From Balanoglossus misakiensis (Eukaryota; Hemichordata), in assembly GCA_040954595.2 (NCBI GenBank), contig CM082578.2, forward strand, positions 10,044,001 to 10,108,000: DNA of 64,000 nucleotides, read 5' to 3'. Shown piece after piece: positions 23,301 through 36,085 of the stretch; positions within the stretch are counted from its first letter, which is position 1; each line of letters opens with the position of its first letter. The notes under the pieces were generated by a model, which ran no database searches, was not told the origin of the DNA, and was given only the letters and a program-made list of their open reading frames with translations. The translations under genes were made by a program, and so were the position numbers.

Positions 23301-24824
23301 CATTTTTTTAAAACTAGGTTCTTGTTTACATTTTTAAATCAGCTTCGCACTAAATGAATTATGTCCATGGTTTTTACACCAAATGTACAGTCGCTGTGCT
23401 AGTTCTTATCGGCATTATAAAGACACATAATAGTCCAGCCACGTGAGCACAGTGTGGTATCTTCTTGTAAGTAATCCGTGCCTCCCAGTAGCGGACTATA
23501 CAGGTATAACCTACTTACATTCTGTCTTTAAATCACAAGGGTAAAATAATCGCTTCTCCAGCTCTGCTCCTTGCAGCCTCTCGACTCAATTTTCCTGGAA
23601 ATACATTATGAAATACATTATTAACACATTTTACCCCGTTACCCTATTGTGATAATGAGCGTTGGAAACATTGTCTTATTCTTCAACACAAACATACACA
23701 AACAATACATATACATTGAATGGTCTATCGTGTCCCCTGAGTATCGATATGGTACGTGCTTCTTTCACGTTCTCGCGGGGAAAATATTGCAAAGAAGATA
23801 TGCGAACGTTTTCGCTGCTTCAAACAAGCTCTTTCTATTCATTGAGCTCTCCAGCCTTGCTGAAGACGAATCACGTTGGAATTGTGTATTATTGATATGT
23901 ACGTGTTATTGTTCGTGGTCAAACACAGGGCCTACGCATTTAGACTTGATATCGGCACGCATCACAAAAACATTGAATTTCAATTGAAACTAAAACTCCT
24001 TTGCTTGATAGATATGTACCTACTTCTATGAATTGAGTGCAAAACCCTTCGGCAGTTGCCTTTCTACGTTTATACCTGCATTAATAATTGCATTGTGACT
24101 TTGTCATTGTAATATGCCCGTTTGACCGTATTATTTTACTGAAATATATTTCACAATTTCTTGTCAAAGCAGGCTAATTGCATATTGACCATTGTCAAGG
24201 GATACAAATCGAGAGATGTCGCCCAGAGTTGATGAAAGATTTCTATACTGATATTGATCTGAACGAGAGTACAATTAATTTTTATAGTATATTTAATTCG
24301 CCTTTGAATTTAGGGATGTATTTTCATAATTACTGCGCCAAAATGTGTTGGAAATGCCTATCAGAATGTACACTCACTCTACTGGTTCATATTTAGAAAT
24401 TCTGAAGACACGTTATATAGTCTAACTGCGGGAGCGTATTCAGCACACAGACTCCATTCTTGGTCGTCACAGTGAAAGCCTCGAATCACGCTCGTTACCA
24501 TTATTATCATGATTATAGGTGGTTACGATGGCCATTTCGTACAAACAACGTTTCAAAACTCGCGAATTTCTTCAACATTAACTGTTTTAGGGCGAATAAA
24601 ATCACTCGGTCAGCCTCTGCATCCATTGCAAATCGCAGCAACCTTTAAAGGTTTAGAAACACGTAGTTTATATGGTGTAGCTTTTCATGTGATTTTTTTT
24701 TGTGTAGGAGTGATTTTTGCGCCTCAATGGAATATTTAATGAAGAAAACCAAAATGCACCAGAGCTACACAGTGTGTGGGTGTTTAATCTACGAAGATTG
24801 ACTGTATTTTACTTCTCGTTTGTA
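20325..24824. other. Right part of the region between the GPCR paralogues
   Basis: Mostly unique AT-rich DNA. It includes a perfect hairpin at 21094-21124. A 60-codon minus frame at 20411-20593 is too short to support without further evidence. I see no clear exon. Confidence 0.5.
21094..21124. repeat. Perfect 12-bp inverted repeat with 7-base loop
   Basis: AGCACAGTCCCT and its exact complement AGGGACTGTGCT flank the loop CTATTCC. The stem does not extend further, so it is shorter than a usual microRNA precursor. It could be a cruciform, a binding-site palindrome or a short structured RNA element. Confidence 0.7.
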
Positions 24825-24943
24825 GACAGGAGTTGCGAGAAAGTCGTCCCAAAAAGCGTCTCGACATTCATGAAGAGAAAAGAAAGAGGACGGCACAACC
24901 TTATTTGGAATTCCGGCGGGAAACGGGCCCTCTGAAGGCAGCC

Positions 24944-26017
24944 ATGTTGACAAATGGATCGTCCGGACTTTTGGAAGATAGCCACGCTCCGAGCGACCCG
25001 TTTCTTATCTTTTACTTCATTATTCAGACTACACTCATGGTTGGTGGCACAATCGGCAACGTTCTAGTTTTGGTGGCGTTTCTTACCAACAAGAAACTGC
25101 TGACCAACGCCAACATTTTCATTCTGAACCTGGCGGCGGCGGACCTGATCGTGGTTGCTCTGGTTTTACCCTTCAACGTGTTCGGCATTTTGAAGAGTCA
25201 CCATTTCTTCAGCGCCAACACCTGGCTGTGCGAAGCCATCGCTTTCTTCTGCGTGACGTCGTGCATTGCCCAGCTGTGGAGCATCATGGGGATCAGCGTC
25301 AACCGCTACGTGTACATCTGCAAGAGCAAGTACTACAAACAGGTGTTCTCGCGCAGGAACACCGTCGTCATGGTCTTCTTGGTGTGGGTCGTTTCCGGCC
25401 TGATTGACCTGCCGAACTTCTTAGACTGGGGTGGCAACAGGTACGACATGAAAACTCTGGTCTGCTCGTACGACAGGACGGCCAACTACGGGTGGATTCT
25501 GTTCTTCGTGGGGACCGCGGTGATTCTCCCCGGCTTCGTCGACCTGTTCTGCTACTGGTCAATTGTGGTCTACGTGCGACAGCACTCGATGAAAGTCCGA
25601 CACGGCCAACACGTCAGCAGTGCGAGCAGGGGGTCAGCAGGAAACAGCGCACCCAGGTTATCGCAGAGACAGATTCAGCTGCTGAAGATGATCGTGTCCA
25701 TATTCGCCGTGTTCAGCGTGTGTTGGATCACCTACGGGGTTGTGGTGCTGCTCGATTTCGACGACAACTTGTCGCAGACCACCCACGTCCTGGTGTGGAT
25801 AGTCGCCCATGCAAGCAGCACGCTGGACCCGCTGATATACTGTATGACGAACAGACAATTCCGCGAAAGCTTCGCGTTGGCTTGCAGATGTTTCCGAAAG
25901 ACGAATAGTCTCTCCAGCCATCGATTTTCATCGAATAGCAATCTCTCGCGGATAAACTTCTCCCGAGCAAACCTCAGAAGGAAACGTTCGAATTCTCGCG
26001 TGATCGCATGGGAGTAA
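24944..26017 (+). CDS. Class A GPCR, melatonin-receptor-like (paralogue B)
   Basis: This is a 357-residue seven-helix receptor in one coding exon, beginning MLTNGSSG (N-glycosylation-type site). It shares long identical blocks with the receptor at 15226-16359, such as NRYDMKTLVCSYDR in extracellular loop 2 and QRQIQLLKMI at the start of TM6. Marks are N39, D67, Cys96 with Cys174, NRY (120-122) followed by VYIC, Trp148 and Pro196. TM6 reads CWIT (260-263), so the near-universal TM6 proline is Thr. TM7 keeps a D-P-L-I-Y motif (295-299). The C-tail is rich in Ser and Arg, with several candidate phosphorylation sites. A splice acceptor (TTTGTAG at 24825) upstream suggests a leader intron. Melatonin-receptor-like is the nearest recognisable group by the NRYxYIC signature. 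The ligand is unknown. Confidence 0.9.
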   Translation: MLTNGSSGLLEDSHAPSDPFLIFYFIIQTTLMVGGTIGNVLVLVAFLTNKKLLTNANIFILNLAAADLIVVALVLPFNVFGILKSHHFFSANTWLCEAIAFFCVTSCIAQLWSIMGISVNRYVYICKSKYYKQVFSRRNTVVMVFLVWVVSGLIDLPNFLDWGGNRYDMKTLVCSYDRTANYGWILFFVGTAVILPGFVDLFCYWSIVVYVRQHSMKVRHGQHVSSASRGSAGNSAPRLSQRQIQLLKMIVSIFAVFSVCWITYGVVVLLDFDDNLSQTTHVLVWIVAHASSTLDPLIYCMTNRQFRESFALACRCFRKTNSLSSHRFSSNSNLSRINFSRANLRRKRSNSRVIAWE

Positions 26018-26022
26018 TAGTC

Positions 26023-26024
26023 AT

Positions 26025-26083
<59 letters not shown>

Positions 26084-26190
26084 TTCATTCATTCATTCAT
26101 TCATTCATTCATTCATTCATTCATTCATTCATTCATTCATTCATTCATTCATTCATTCATTCATTCATTCATTCATTCATTCATTCATTC
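26023..26190. repeat. Compound microsatellite (ATTT)15(ATTC)27
   Basis: Uninterrupted ATTT units from 26023 switch to ATTC units at 26083 and run to 26190. It begins five bases after the stop codon of the GPCR at 24944-26017, so it lies in the 3' UTR. A long open frame across it is an artefact of the repeat. Confidence 0.95.
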
Positions 26191-26802
26191 ATTTTATTGA
26201 CATCGAACAGACAAAGTCCAACAACTGGATGCAGACAATCAAAAACATTCAATTGCGAATAGGTGTGTCTGCAGGAGATAAAAGTATTCGCTTGGGTATT
26301 TATACATTTATATAACAAGCATCATGATTATAGATCCCAAATATTACCGTTTTAGAATTATTCAAGTGTGTCTCTCGACTTACTATACAGTTTCAATAGT
26401 TATCATCGTTTTTTTTTACTTTTTCAATTGATATTGAGTGCAGTGCAAATCAGTGCGGGAAACATTATCGTTCTACATATTAGAGAAAATAAACCTATGC
26501 TTACGGGTCATGTGATAGCAGATTTACAGCTATTGAAAGCGCGTCGTACTGGGAAATATTGGAGCACTCAAAAGCCAATTTTATCTGGATACAACGTGTG
26601 TTTGAATCCTTTCTTGCTTCTTACGTCAATTTTTATGGCATGACTCACAAATCCGCTTACATAGTCTGGATATGTTAAATTTTGCCTCTTTCGTGAAGGG
26701 ATGATTTGGTGAAAACGCTTTAGACTATAATTTCGTGGAGTTATGGCTAAGCTGAATACAACGTTCTACCTTTTCATCTTACATGAAAATCTCCAATTGG
26801 TG

Positions 26803-26872
26803 ATGGCGATGATGATGGTGGTGTTGGTGGTGGTGGTGGTAGCGGCGGCGGCGACGACGACGGTGGGTATCA
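26803..26872. repeat. Degenerate GGT/GAT/GGC trinucleotide tract
   Basis: Runs of GAT, GGT, GGC and GAC triplets with a few interruptions, in non-coding context. Confidence 0.75.
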
Positions 26873-28992
26873 TCATGGTGATTCAAGTACCACCGGCATA
26901 GTCTTGTAAAGTGCAAGAAGGCGGTTATATCTCGCGCTTATAAAAATATAATTTGGGTCACCAAGATGGGTTCATACACAGTCCCTCAAGAAAAACTGTG
27001 GTTTATACTATATTTGTAAGAGTTAGATAATTCCCTTCATTAAAGGGGAAGCAATTGGGAAATAGAGGTCATAGTATGATACATGGCCGGTAGCGCCAAT
27101 AGGTTTAGGAGATATAACGATGTGTTAAAGAGTACGATACCATTGAAAATGTCATAGGTAGGGGACTACTGAGATGCATTGCATAGTTATCATATTCCAT
27201 GGCCTTCTACATATCAGCTTTGGTACATATGTTCTTTGAACTCTGTTTATAGGCAGAACGGTGTTTTCGAATCAGAATTCAAACTCGTCAGATTTATCTT
27301 TAGTCTTCTGGAGGCTGGTATATATAATGAAACTTACAAAATGTACGACAATATCAAACCTAAACAGAAAAAAACGTACGAATCAACATTAATTCTGCCC
27401 TAAACGTTGTTAGAAAATTACAGTACCAGAATGAAGAAAATAAAACCGTCGCCGGAAAAGATTTGAGAATTACAGATTGTGCTCATATTTCACAAAGAGC
27501 GCATTATACCCGGCGAACATGAGCCGCGACAGTAATCCATGTAAACATCTGTCCTCCAATTTATTATTACCCATTATCATTATGGAGACTTGTGTATATA
27601 TAAAAACGTGGATGGGTTTTATGTAACTACGTCGCTTGCTTATCACGTTTTCACTTTTTGAATCACTGCTTTAGAATGTTCTGTGTTAAAATCGATTTCG
27701 AAAATGAATAGGCATCGTCAAAATATATTAGTCATTCTTTTTGACTGAGCATTTGATGTGTAACGGGAATAATTAAAGTGCCACTTCAAAAGAAAGCGGT
27801 ATGGGGTGTATTTCCGAGTACCGTCGCAGTTTGGGCTGGCAGCATAGCCGTGGAACATTTTACAACAGCATTCTAGAGTTTCAAAGTCTTCCCCTCAGAC
27901 TTCATTATTCGAAATTTTAAAGAACGATTTTCCTTCAATGGTCCAACCCTGATGAGATCGTACGCCCTGAAGCAAATCCGCTCCATTTTAATCAAGAGAA
28001 GAAAACGCGCAAGATGTGTTCTGCGCGTGCGCATGAGGTCAGGAGAACTTTTTTGGGGTTGTTGCATCCAAAAATGTCTTCATTGTGCTGCTATCAACGG
28101 GATTCCATCACACTTGTGGAAAGTGCTTTACCCGGGGACTTGAGACGCACCTTTCACGACTTGGGTTGGTAAACAGCCTTTCGATTACCGACTGACGGAT
28201 ATGTAGACGGTATTTTTCAAACGAGAAATGAAAAAAAAAAAACAGGAGAGGGAACGTATTCTTGTATTTCTTTTTTTATTTGGAGTATGGGTCTGATATG
28301 CTCATACTTGATGGGACGAGAAGCTGTTCTTAGGGGTCGAATAGATCAATCAGAGACGTGTGGCTGCAGATAGGTACAAATGTACTTTCGAATTTGTCCA
28401 ATATGTTTAATGCGGAAATCGATACTAATACATGTACTTTGAAAAGTGCTGAGATAAATGTTTTCGAAGCCGGGGAGTTTTGCCCAATATGACGCCGAGG
28501 TTATACGTGCCGCATGCTGTGACTGGTTCGATAACTGAAGAAGTAAATGGAGATGCTGACGACTGCATTTGATATGAGTGAAGTCAAATTTGGAAATGAT
28601 GTGCAAAACATGTTTTGTGCGTGTATGTGTTACAGGCTTACAGCCACCTCTTGGTGTCATATATACATGTGTACATTCTCCCGGTTGTTAACTCTCAGTT
28701 GACGTGTGCCTACGGTGAATGCTAGCTATGACCAATCGTGCTGCACCATTGGTGGCGCTATTACTCCCAATGATGCGAGCCTTTTAGCCAAATTCGGAAG
28801 CAAGGGGACGAAGACAGTCGCTGATAGCGCCCTCGTCGACAATGATTGGCGTTTTGGTAGAAAGTCCACCCGAGTAATGGAAACCCGTTATCGGAACCTT
28901 ATATTTTTTCATAGCCTTATATGAAACATACTGCTTATATTTAAGGAAGTTTTTGCCACTGATGTAATACTAGTATCAAAAAAGCTGATCAA

Positions 28993-29094
<102 letters not shown>

Positions 29095-30044
29095 CAACAA
29101 GCCCACCACCAAGGCTACAATTATTGAAGCTACTGCATGTTGACATTGATAACGTGCAGTAAACTTTGGAGACTGCCCCTAGTTCGGTGTAAATGTTTCA
29201 CACGCGCTTTCAAGCTCCCTCTACAGGCCAAAGAAGAAATTTCACACTGGTGGATGAAACGCTGTCATCTACAACGTACAGATACATTGTACGTGTAGTT
29301 GTGAGTTCGTGCCTGTTGGATCAATGCTGGTTTATCGTTTAGCTACAAAGCATTTCCTATTCAACTTTTGCAGTAGTTGTCATTTTGAAGTAGGAGAATC
29401 GCAACTCCCGAAGTAAAAATCTCGAGTATTGACGGGCTGCCTAAGGACCAGTTCTAGTAGACTGTTGGGAGCTCTCTCTCTCTCTCTTTCGCTCTGTGCA
29501 ACCTTTCCCGCCAAATAAAGACAGGCGCCTACGACGACAAGGCGTTGTCGTCATGACAGCGACACCATTTAAACGCCGGTTACTCAGCGAGAGTAAGGCA
29601 CATTAGCAAACCACTCGCTTCGGGAGGCACTGCACGGTGCACTGTCTGTCACTCCTCAATATACTGTGTGCGTGAAGTTTACGTCGTCCAATATACATCA
29701 CTCGCAATTCGAACCTCAGAACTGAAAGTCGCTTTTTGTTCAATCGCTGAGCCGTGTGGGAACGAGCCTGACAACCGCAGAATAATCGCGCAAACGCGAC
29801 GGACGACAGCAATCATCGATCCCACTTCGGTACGTGGGACTGAGAAAGTTGTCGCTAACCGTGTCCAAGATACGCATTCACGTACTGTAACGCTTTGTTT
29901 TTTTATCCGTGCACTGTTTTCGCCGAACAAAAGGGACTTACATCATTAAGTTGAACTTTACTGCTTTCCCGTCGTCAAGGGCAAAGAATCTCCCACTCGA
30001 CGAGTTTCCTGGACATCTGCGAACACAATTCGAGATTGAAAAAA

Positions 30045-30099
30045 ATGAAGATACACACAGCCCTATTGGTTCTCGCTGGGTATGTTGTATGGCTGGTAG
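30045..30099 (+). CDS. Candidate first coding exon with signal peptide (putative secreted PLAT protein)
   Basis: An ATG in AAAAATGAAG context opens an 18-residue hydrophobic leader (MKIHTALLVLAGYVVWLV), typical of a secretory signal peptide. It is followed by G|GTAACC, leaving one base. An alternative donor GTAGGT lies four bases earlier. The one-base phase fits the exon at 46613, which starts with two bases; together they make a Glu codon and a leader followed at once by a PLAT-like strand. The CT-rich and CpG-containing upstream region could hold the promoter. The intron would be 16.5 kb, and the link is inferred only from phase and domain logic. It could instead belong to another secreted protein. 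Confidence 0.4.
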
Positions 30100-33000
30100 G
30101 TAACCAGGAGTTATTACTCCACTTTTGGACTTATCTCTGTACACAATCTCAATTTTCTCCTCCAATAATTACATCGTTTCGCATTATTGTACTTCACACG
30201 TACCCAGCTACTCTCTTCTGCCAGTCTAGTCGTGTTTTAATTTAATTTTCACATTAGTTTCAGTTAATTTATGCAATGCGATGTGCCATTGCATTCGAAC
30301 ATGTTCTGCCTGTCCATGGTTTCGCCAAAACTCTTGTGCGTCAGATGAATTCACCCCTCTGCACACTGCACATAATATTAGGTGGTTAAAAATGTGCATC
30401 TTTGTTTTCGCCTGTTGACCTAAAGTCCGGACTTCAGCTAACGACGATTGAACAGTGCTGAATTAATAGTATAGGCACATACTCACCCAAACCGAGTTTC
30501 AATAATATTTATCGGTAGAAGAAAAAAGAATATGGTCGATTCATACGAGAAATGGGAAAAATGATTTTAATTTCTTTAATGTCGTTTAGATTATTATAAA
30601 TCGCTCTCAGTTATTATTTTTGTGGAAGTTTAATCAAATAATGCATGACAAATTAGGGGATGATTCAGGTTTGACGGTACTCGGTTTGTCTAATGTTTGA
30701 GACGCCAACATCGATTAAAAAGGCAAGATGCCTTGGTATTATACAGGTATATGTGCGGGGCTTTTAAGCAAATTAGGAGATAATGGTCGGTGACAATGAC
30801 AAGAGAAAATAACAATTTATGACGTATGATTTTTATGACGTATCAGGAAAGATGTCTCGGTATCATCAAAGACACCAACCAGAAGCTAAAAATGTCACTC
30901 AGGAGAAAGTAAACGTTTATGAAAACGACTTGCGAGGTGCCCGAGGAATTTGAGCACGTGTACATCAAATTGTTCTGTCACTCCAGACTCCTGATCGACG
31001 GGTTAGATGTGAGGTAAAGGGTCCATGCCCCTTCGCCAGTCATTTAATAGTTTATGATGGATTTAATCCCCCCGTTTTTAAAAGAATAGTTGCATATTAC
31101 TCTGTCTTATTCATTCTGCTTTGCTCGGGGTGAAATTTATCGTGCTGCCCGAATTTTCTCTTACGCTCTCTTTCATTATTTTAGCAAAAGTCCAAAGTGT
31201 TAAATATTTCTGGGAGATGTACGTTTGGGCAGCCTGATGGAAATAGTAATTTCAACTGTCAGTAAGACAGTATACCACAGACACGTACTTCTGAAAACGG
31301 AAACTGGGGGTTAGACACATACACATCTGAAATATAACCCTGAAATTATTCAATGCCGATGTAATTTTATTTTACAATAAATCAATTTTACGCTACAGAA
31401 AGGTAGGCGAGTTGTCGCGGAAATGACAGGCGTTGCAAGCTGGGATCTCAATATGGCGCTCTTTCAAGCCTGTTGGTCCGTCTGTATTGTTTTATACCTC
31501 GGTTGCTGAATATTCTCACGCGGCGTCGTGGTACCCACCCGTTTTACTAACATTATCTTTATGTTACATGTCTAGGTATACTAAACAGGACAAAAAATCC
31601 ACTCAAACGATTAACTACATGTCTGGAAATACTAAAAACAGAAATAAAATCCATTCAGATGACTAACGTGCAATGATTTCCATAGGATGCACATATTTAC
31701 TTCACGAAGTGCCTGCATGCCTCTGAATTTATAATGCCATTTCAGCGGTAGTAACTATCACCCTATAAATGATAAAATGCATTGTGCAGAACATTCTGAG
31801 TATGTGATTTACCGGAAGAGATCGTTACCTGGGAGATTACCGACGCTGATGAGTCTCATCTGAGAAATAAAACATGAAAGTCATATAAAGTTATCTTTTC
31901 GTCTCAGAGAGTTCACAACAAAACGTGTTAGTGTCCGTGTTATGCTCTAATTTTAGAACCATTTCAGGTGATCCGAGTATAATCACTACGTTTTCTACTA
32001 AAGACTCGATGTCGTTGTATGATTATGATCAATCCGTATACGTCAACGCAGATCCTCCTTCAGAGAGAATGAACAGAGTACAATTTGCACGTAAATACTG
32101 ATATGGACTTTATATATCTACTGTGGCTTACTGATGCTCGTTGTTGCATTCAGAAGTCACTTTTACTGAGATTGCGCACTTTTGCGATGCCTCGACGAGG
32201 AGTAATAATGTTGACTGACATAATAGTGCCATTACCTCAATTACTCGATTGACACTTCCCGTTCCTTGTGCGCACATTTGCGCTGAAACGACAATTGAAA
32301 GCAGTATACTTTCTGCAGAACTCTTTTTCGGATAATACCTGGCGAACAATCGACAGTTTGACGTCAATCACCGTGTAGGAACCAGCGTCATCAAGTTATG
32401 TCAGCACATTTCGACCACTGCAAGTTTGCAAGTTCTTTAGGTCTTTTAATTTTGTCTAGATGATAACTAACCTCTTTTCATCGCTTGAACGTTACCAATC
32501 TTGTTAAGAACTATTTTCACAAAGCATACATCTTTTGATGCAAGAATAGTTTGTATATAAGTACGCCCAGAGACGTTTAGACAAAGTCCTATAAAGCTCG
32601 GGACCGATTCAACCGTTGGCACGAACTAGCTGCAAATTATCACCATGTATCTAATATTGGGACGACATTCGTTCGGATAATAGCCAATACTTTGGTCACG
32701 CGAGAAAATTGGTTTTGTCGGCATTGAACGCCCCGAGAGTCTTCTTGTGACGGCAGGGGGGGGGGGGGTTGACATGTGAAGGGCGGTTGTAACGGCGGAG
32801 ATTACTCAATTTTTTATTGTTTGTTTAAGAAATTAAACATTAAACTCGATCATAAAAAGAGGGCGCCCACATGGCGAGAACGTTAACGATGAAATTAGAG
32901 AGAAGAACACTCTCTCTCTCTCCTCTCAAAAAGCATTATTGCAGAACTGTTTTTCTGTAGTAGAGTGCTTACTTCAGTGGACAACCATGGCAGTGAAAAC

Positions 33001-35991
33001 GATAATAATTTGTTACCGGAAATGAGTGCTATACGATACTCTGGCAAAAAAGTCTCTTTGCAGAATTTCTCGGTCTTCGTTTTAATACGTCATTACTTGC
33101 GTGCATCCATTTTCACTGTGCAAATATAGTTTAGCTCTTTCATTACAATGGCGCTGAAAAGTGCCGCCCGTCTAGCAAAACTAATAATTTTCGGTCTTGA
33201 TTTATGCTGTCTTCTGAATTACCTAAAATAGAATTTATGACTTTGTTATCGTCAACATCCATGTTCTCCCAGGAAGCCGTGGCCGAGTGTGTTTACCATC
33301 AACAGGTTGTCTCCGTGTCACGTGACCTGCTATTACAGAGCAGACAGCGATAAGTCATTTATGGTCATCACCACATTATTTGTCTCATATTCGCACAATT
33401 ATCGATTGAACTAGAACGTGCGGGAATCATTCCTCCTTGGTAGTTGGTATAGTAGCGATTACCGACGTAATTAATTAAAATGTGGAAAGAGTAATCGGGA
33501 AGACATAAATGTTTATGAGCTTAATTTGACTTAAACGGACATATTACAATTTTAAGGATTTTGTCCAGGCTTTTAGATTTGTTCATCTCTTGCCGTCAAA
33601 CATGCGCCGGGTATAACATTACCTCTACTTTTATTTTCAAGAATAGCGTCCCGAAAGAGGCATAACTTCTGTGTAAAAAAAGTCCTCGCGAACATAGAAC
33701 AGTTACATATCACGTCACCGATTGAAATTACAGTCTGACATGTCATTGAATTTTATGGTGACACTATAACATTTCTTATCTAAGAGACAAATCTCATATT
33801 TCCTCCGGTGGTGATAACATAGTCACCCCCACAATGTTTTTTTACAATGTTATGTATTTGTGTATGATATAACCATTTAAAAAACGCATCGGTTTTTATG
33901 TCAAGCGCAATCGGATAGTGTCACTAACATCCAGCGGCTAAATGGACAAAGACGCCGGCATACAGCGATTAACTCGACGAAGAGTAGAACCCATCAAGTT
34001 TGTCTCCAGCTTCAGATTTAATACAGAAATTCAGCAATTCGATTTCACCATAGCGATGGTAAAGTGTTTTAGTTCAGGGTGGGGTCGACTGACTTTCTCC
34101 GGGCGCTGCACAAAGTTATAAAAACGAAGCGGTTTTCTTCAATTGCCTGAAATATAGGGTTATGGAGGTTAATAAAATATACATAGCCTATGGCAATATA
34201 CTGTGCGTTTGTATACAGGTCCTGCACTTCTTTTGATTGCGAGAGTTTTTAGTTTAAAAAAATGGCGTGACGAACCTGTTGATTCATAATTCCCCCCCCC
34301 CCCCCCAAAAAAAAAAAAAAACACTCGCATGCTCAAAAGGAGATCTGTACGGACATTTCTCTGGTGTATGCCACGTGGTGTTACCCACCGAATTCGTTCA
34401 TATATCGCAGACAAGCATGGCATGCGCACATTCTACTGTCACATTTTGTGCACTTAATGCAACATCTCCGTTAGCATGTTTTTCTTGTGTAAAATTATAT
34501 GTGAACGTGTTTTTTTTTTCAAGAACACTTTGACGTGCTTACGATAACAATTCAAAGTGCAAATACAAGTTGAGACAGAGTGATCAAGAGTACACTCCTC
34601 GTTTCATGGGTAATCTGCGTCTGATACTATAATCCAGGATGTTTGAAACATTCTTGGTGACCACTGGCCTGGGTGATCAGATTCATCGACTGTCCTACCT
34701 GTTGACGTCACAGTGCATGCCCCAATAAGGACAGTATCGCCATTATATGCATAGTCGGTCTAAAACGAGAATGTCAACTGTTACTTGAAGTTCCAAAAGT
34801 TCTGATGCTAGCGACGTCAATGACGTCAATTCATCATAGGATGTCGTCTGCGTTTCTATATTTCCTGACAGCAGTCACCACATAATCATCTTTCGACTCG
34901 AATGTACTGTAAAACATGATTTTCTAGCTAGCATGTTATTTTAGCTAATTTAGCATGTGTCACTATTTTTTTTACAATTGTTAAGATGTCTTCATAGCTA
35001 AATTAAAAGTCCGTTGATTGTACTCTAAATACAAATTCGCCATTTTATAAAAACAAGCATGCAGCTAGATTATTTACAGTAGTTTCGGGCACAGACCCCC
35101 AGATTCTGCCGGCCGTCACAGTGGCATCTTTGAGGCGGGAAAACACGGCCACGTATTGATGTGACGAAATATCAACGGCACGATGATGTCTATTAGAGAG
35201 ACCGATGAAGTGGAACTAACCTATTTTCCTACCATTGTGTCACTCAATAAATCGATTAAAGTTCTCTTGGCGCAAAAAATCATAGTGTGATGAAAACATT
35301 TGCCTAAATTTCGGCATTCCATTTATTTCTAAAATCGATGCGTTACGCATTGTGGCACTGTCGGTATCCATTAGCGAGAACACTTCCAGTTTTACCGACG
35401 TGTTATTTTATTCATGGCGTTTTTAAAAACCTGTCAACATACTGGAAATTGAACACAAATGGTGTAAGAGTTTCAAAGGTCAACGTCAATAGTCGTACTT
35501 GTCTTGCATGGCTCAAAAAATCAATTGCAAAAGTTACATTCGTGTACGACAATACTCATTCAAGAATACAGTTTTCCGAGTCAAGAAAATGGCTATGGTC
35601 AGCTTTTTTCCTTGTGTGTTTTTTTGGAACAGCAAAAGACTTGCTTCCATTTAATTGTAATCGCAAGTTTCTATTTTATTGTAATTCACTGGTGTTACGA
35701 GCGCCAGCGAGAGTACTGTATGCCCCAGAGATTCAACTGTAGATTAAAAACATCAAACGACAATGGTTTACCGTATTGCCGGGACCGTATTGGCGATCAT
35801 AGAACAAATTGGCGCGCGTGTGCGTGCATATGTGATGTTTTTATTCCCGAGAAGTTGTGTCCGCCTGTCTCGGGAGCTAGATCAGCTCAGATTTTGGATC
35901 GGAAATCAGTCACTGCGGACGACTTAGGGAATGGTCAGTCTCTTCGGCCTGGGGTGGATTTTATTTTTGGATATCAAAAAGTGTCTGAACA

Positions 35992-36085
35992 CCCCCCCCC
36001 CCTTATTGAATATGGAAAAAATGGATGACCCCCGGTGAACCCCCCCCCATCACCCAATTCCAAAACAGGGTGACCCCCCCCCCCC
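35992..36085. repeat. Cluster of three poly-C runs
   Basis: C runs of 11, 9 and 12 bases at 35992-36002, 36040-36048 and 36074-36085 lie in otherwise mixed sequence. The purine strand could form G-rich secondary structure. Confidence 0.8.

Noticed and set aside
26008-26262. 84-codon plus frame of repeated Phe-Ile-His-Ser
   Set aside because: It is the ATTT/ATTC microsatellite read as protein, with no gene context.
35504-36028. 174-codon plus frame
   Set aside because: Long, but it overlaps another frame, has irregular composition, runs into poly-C tracts and has no recognisable domain or splice signals.
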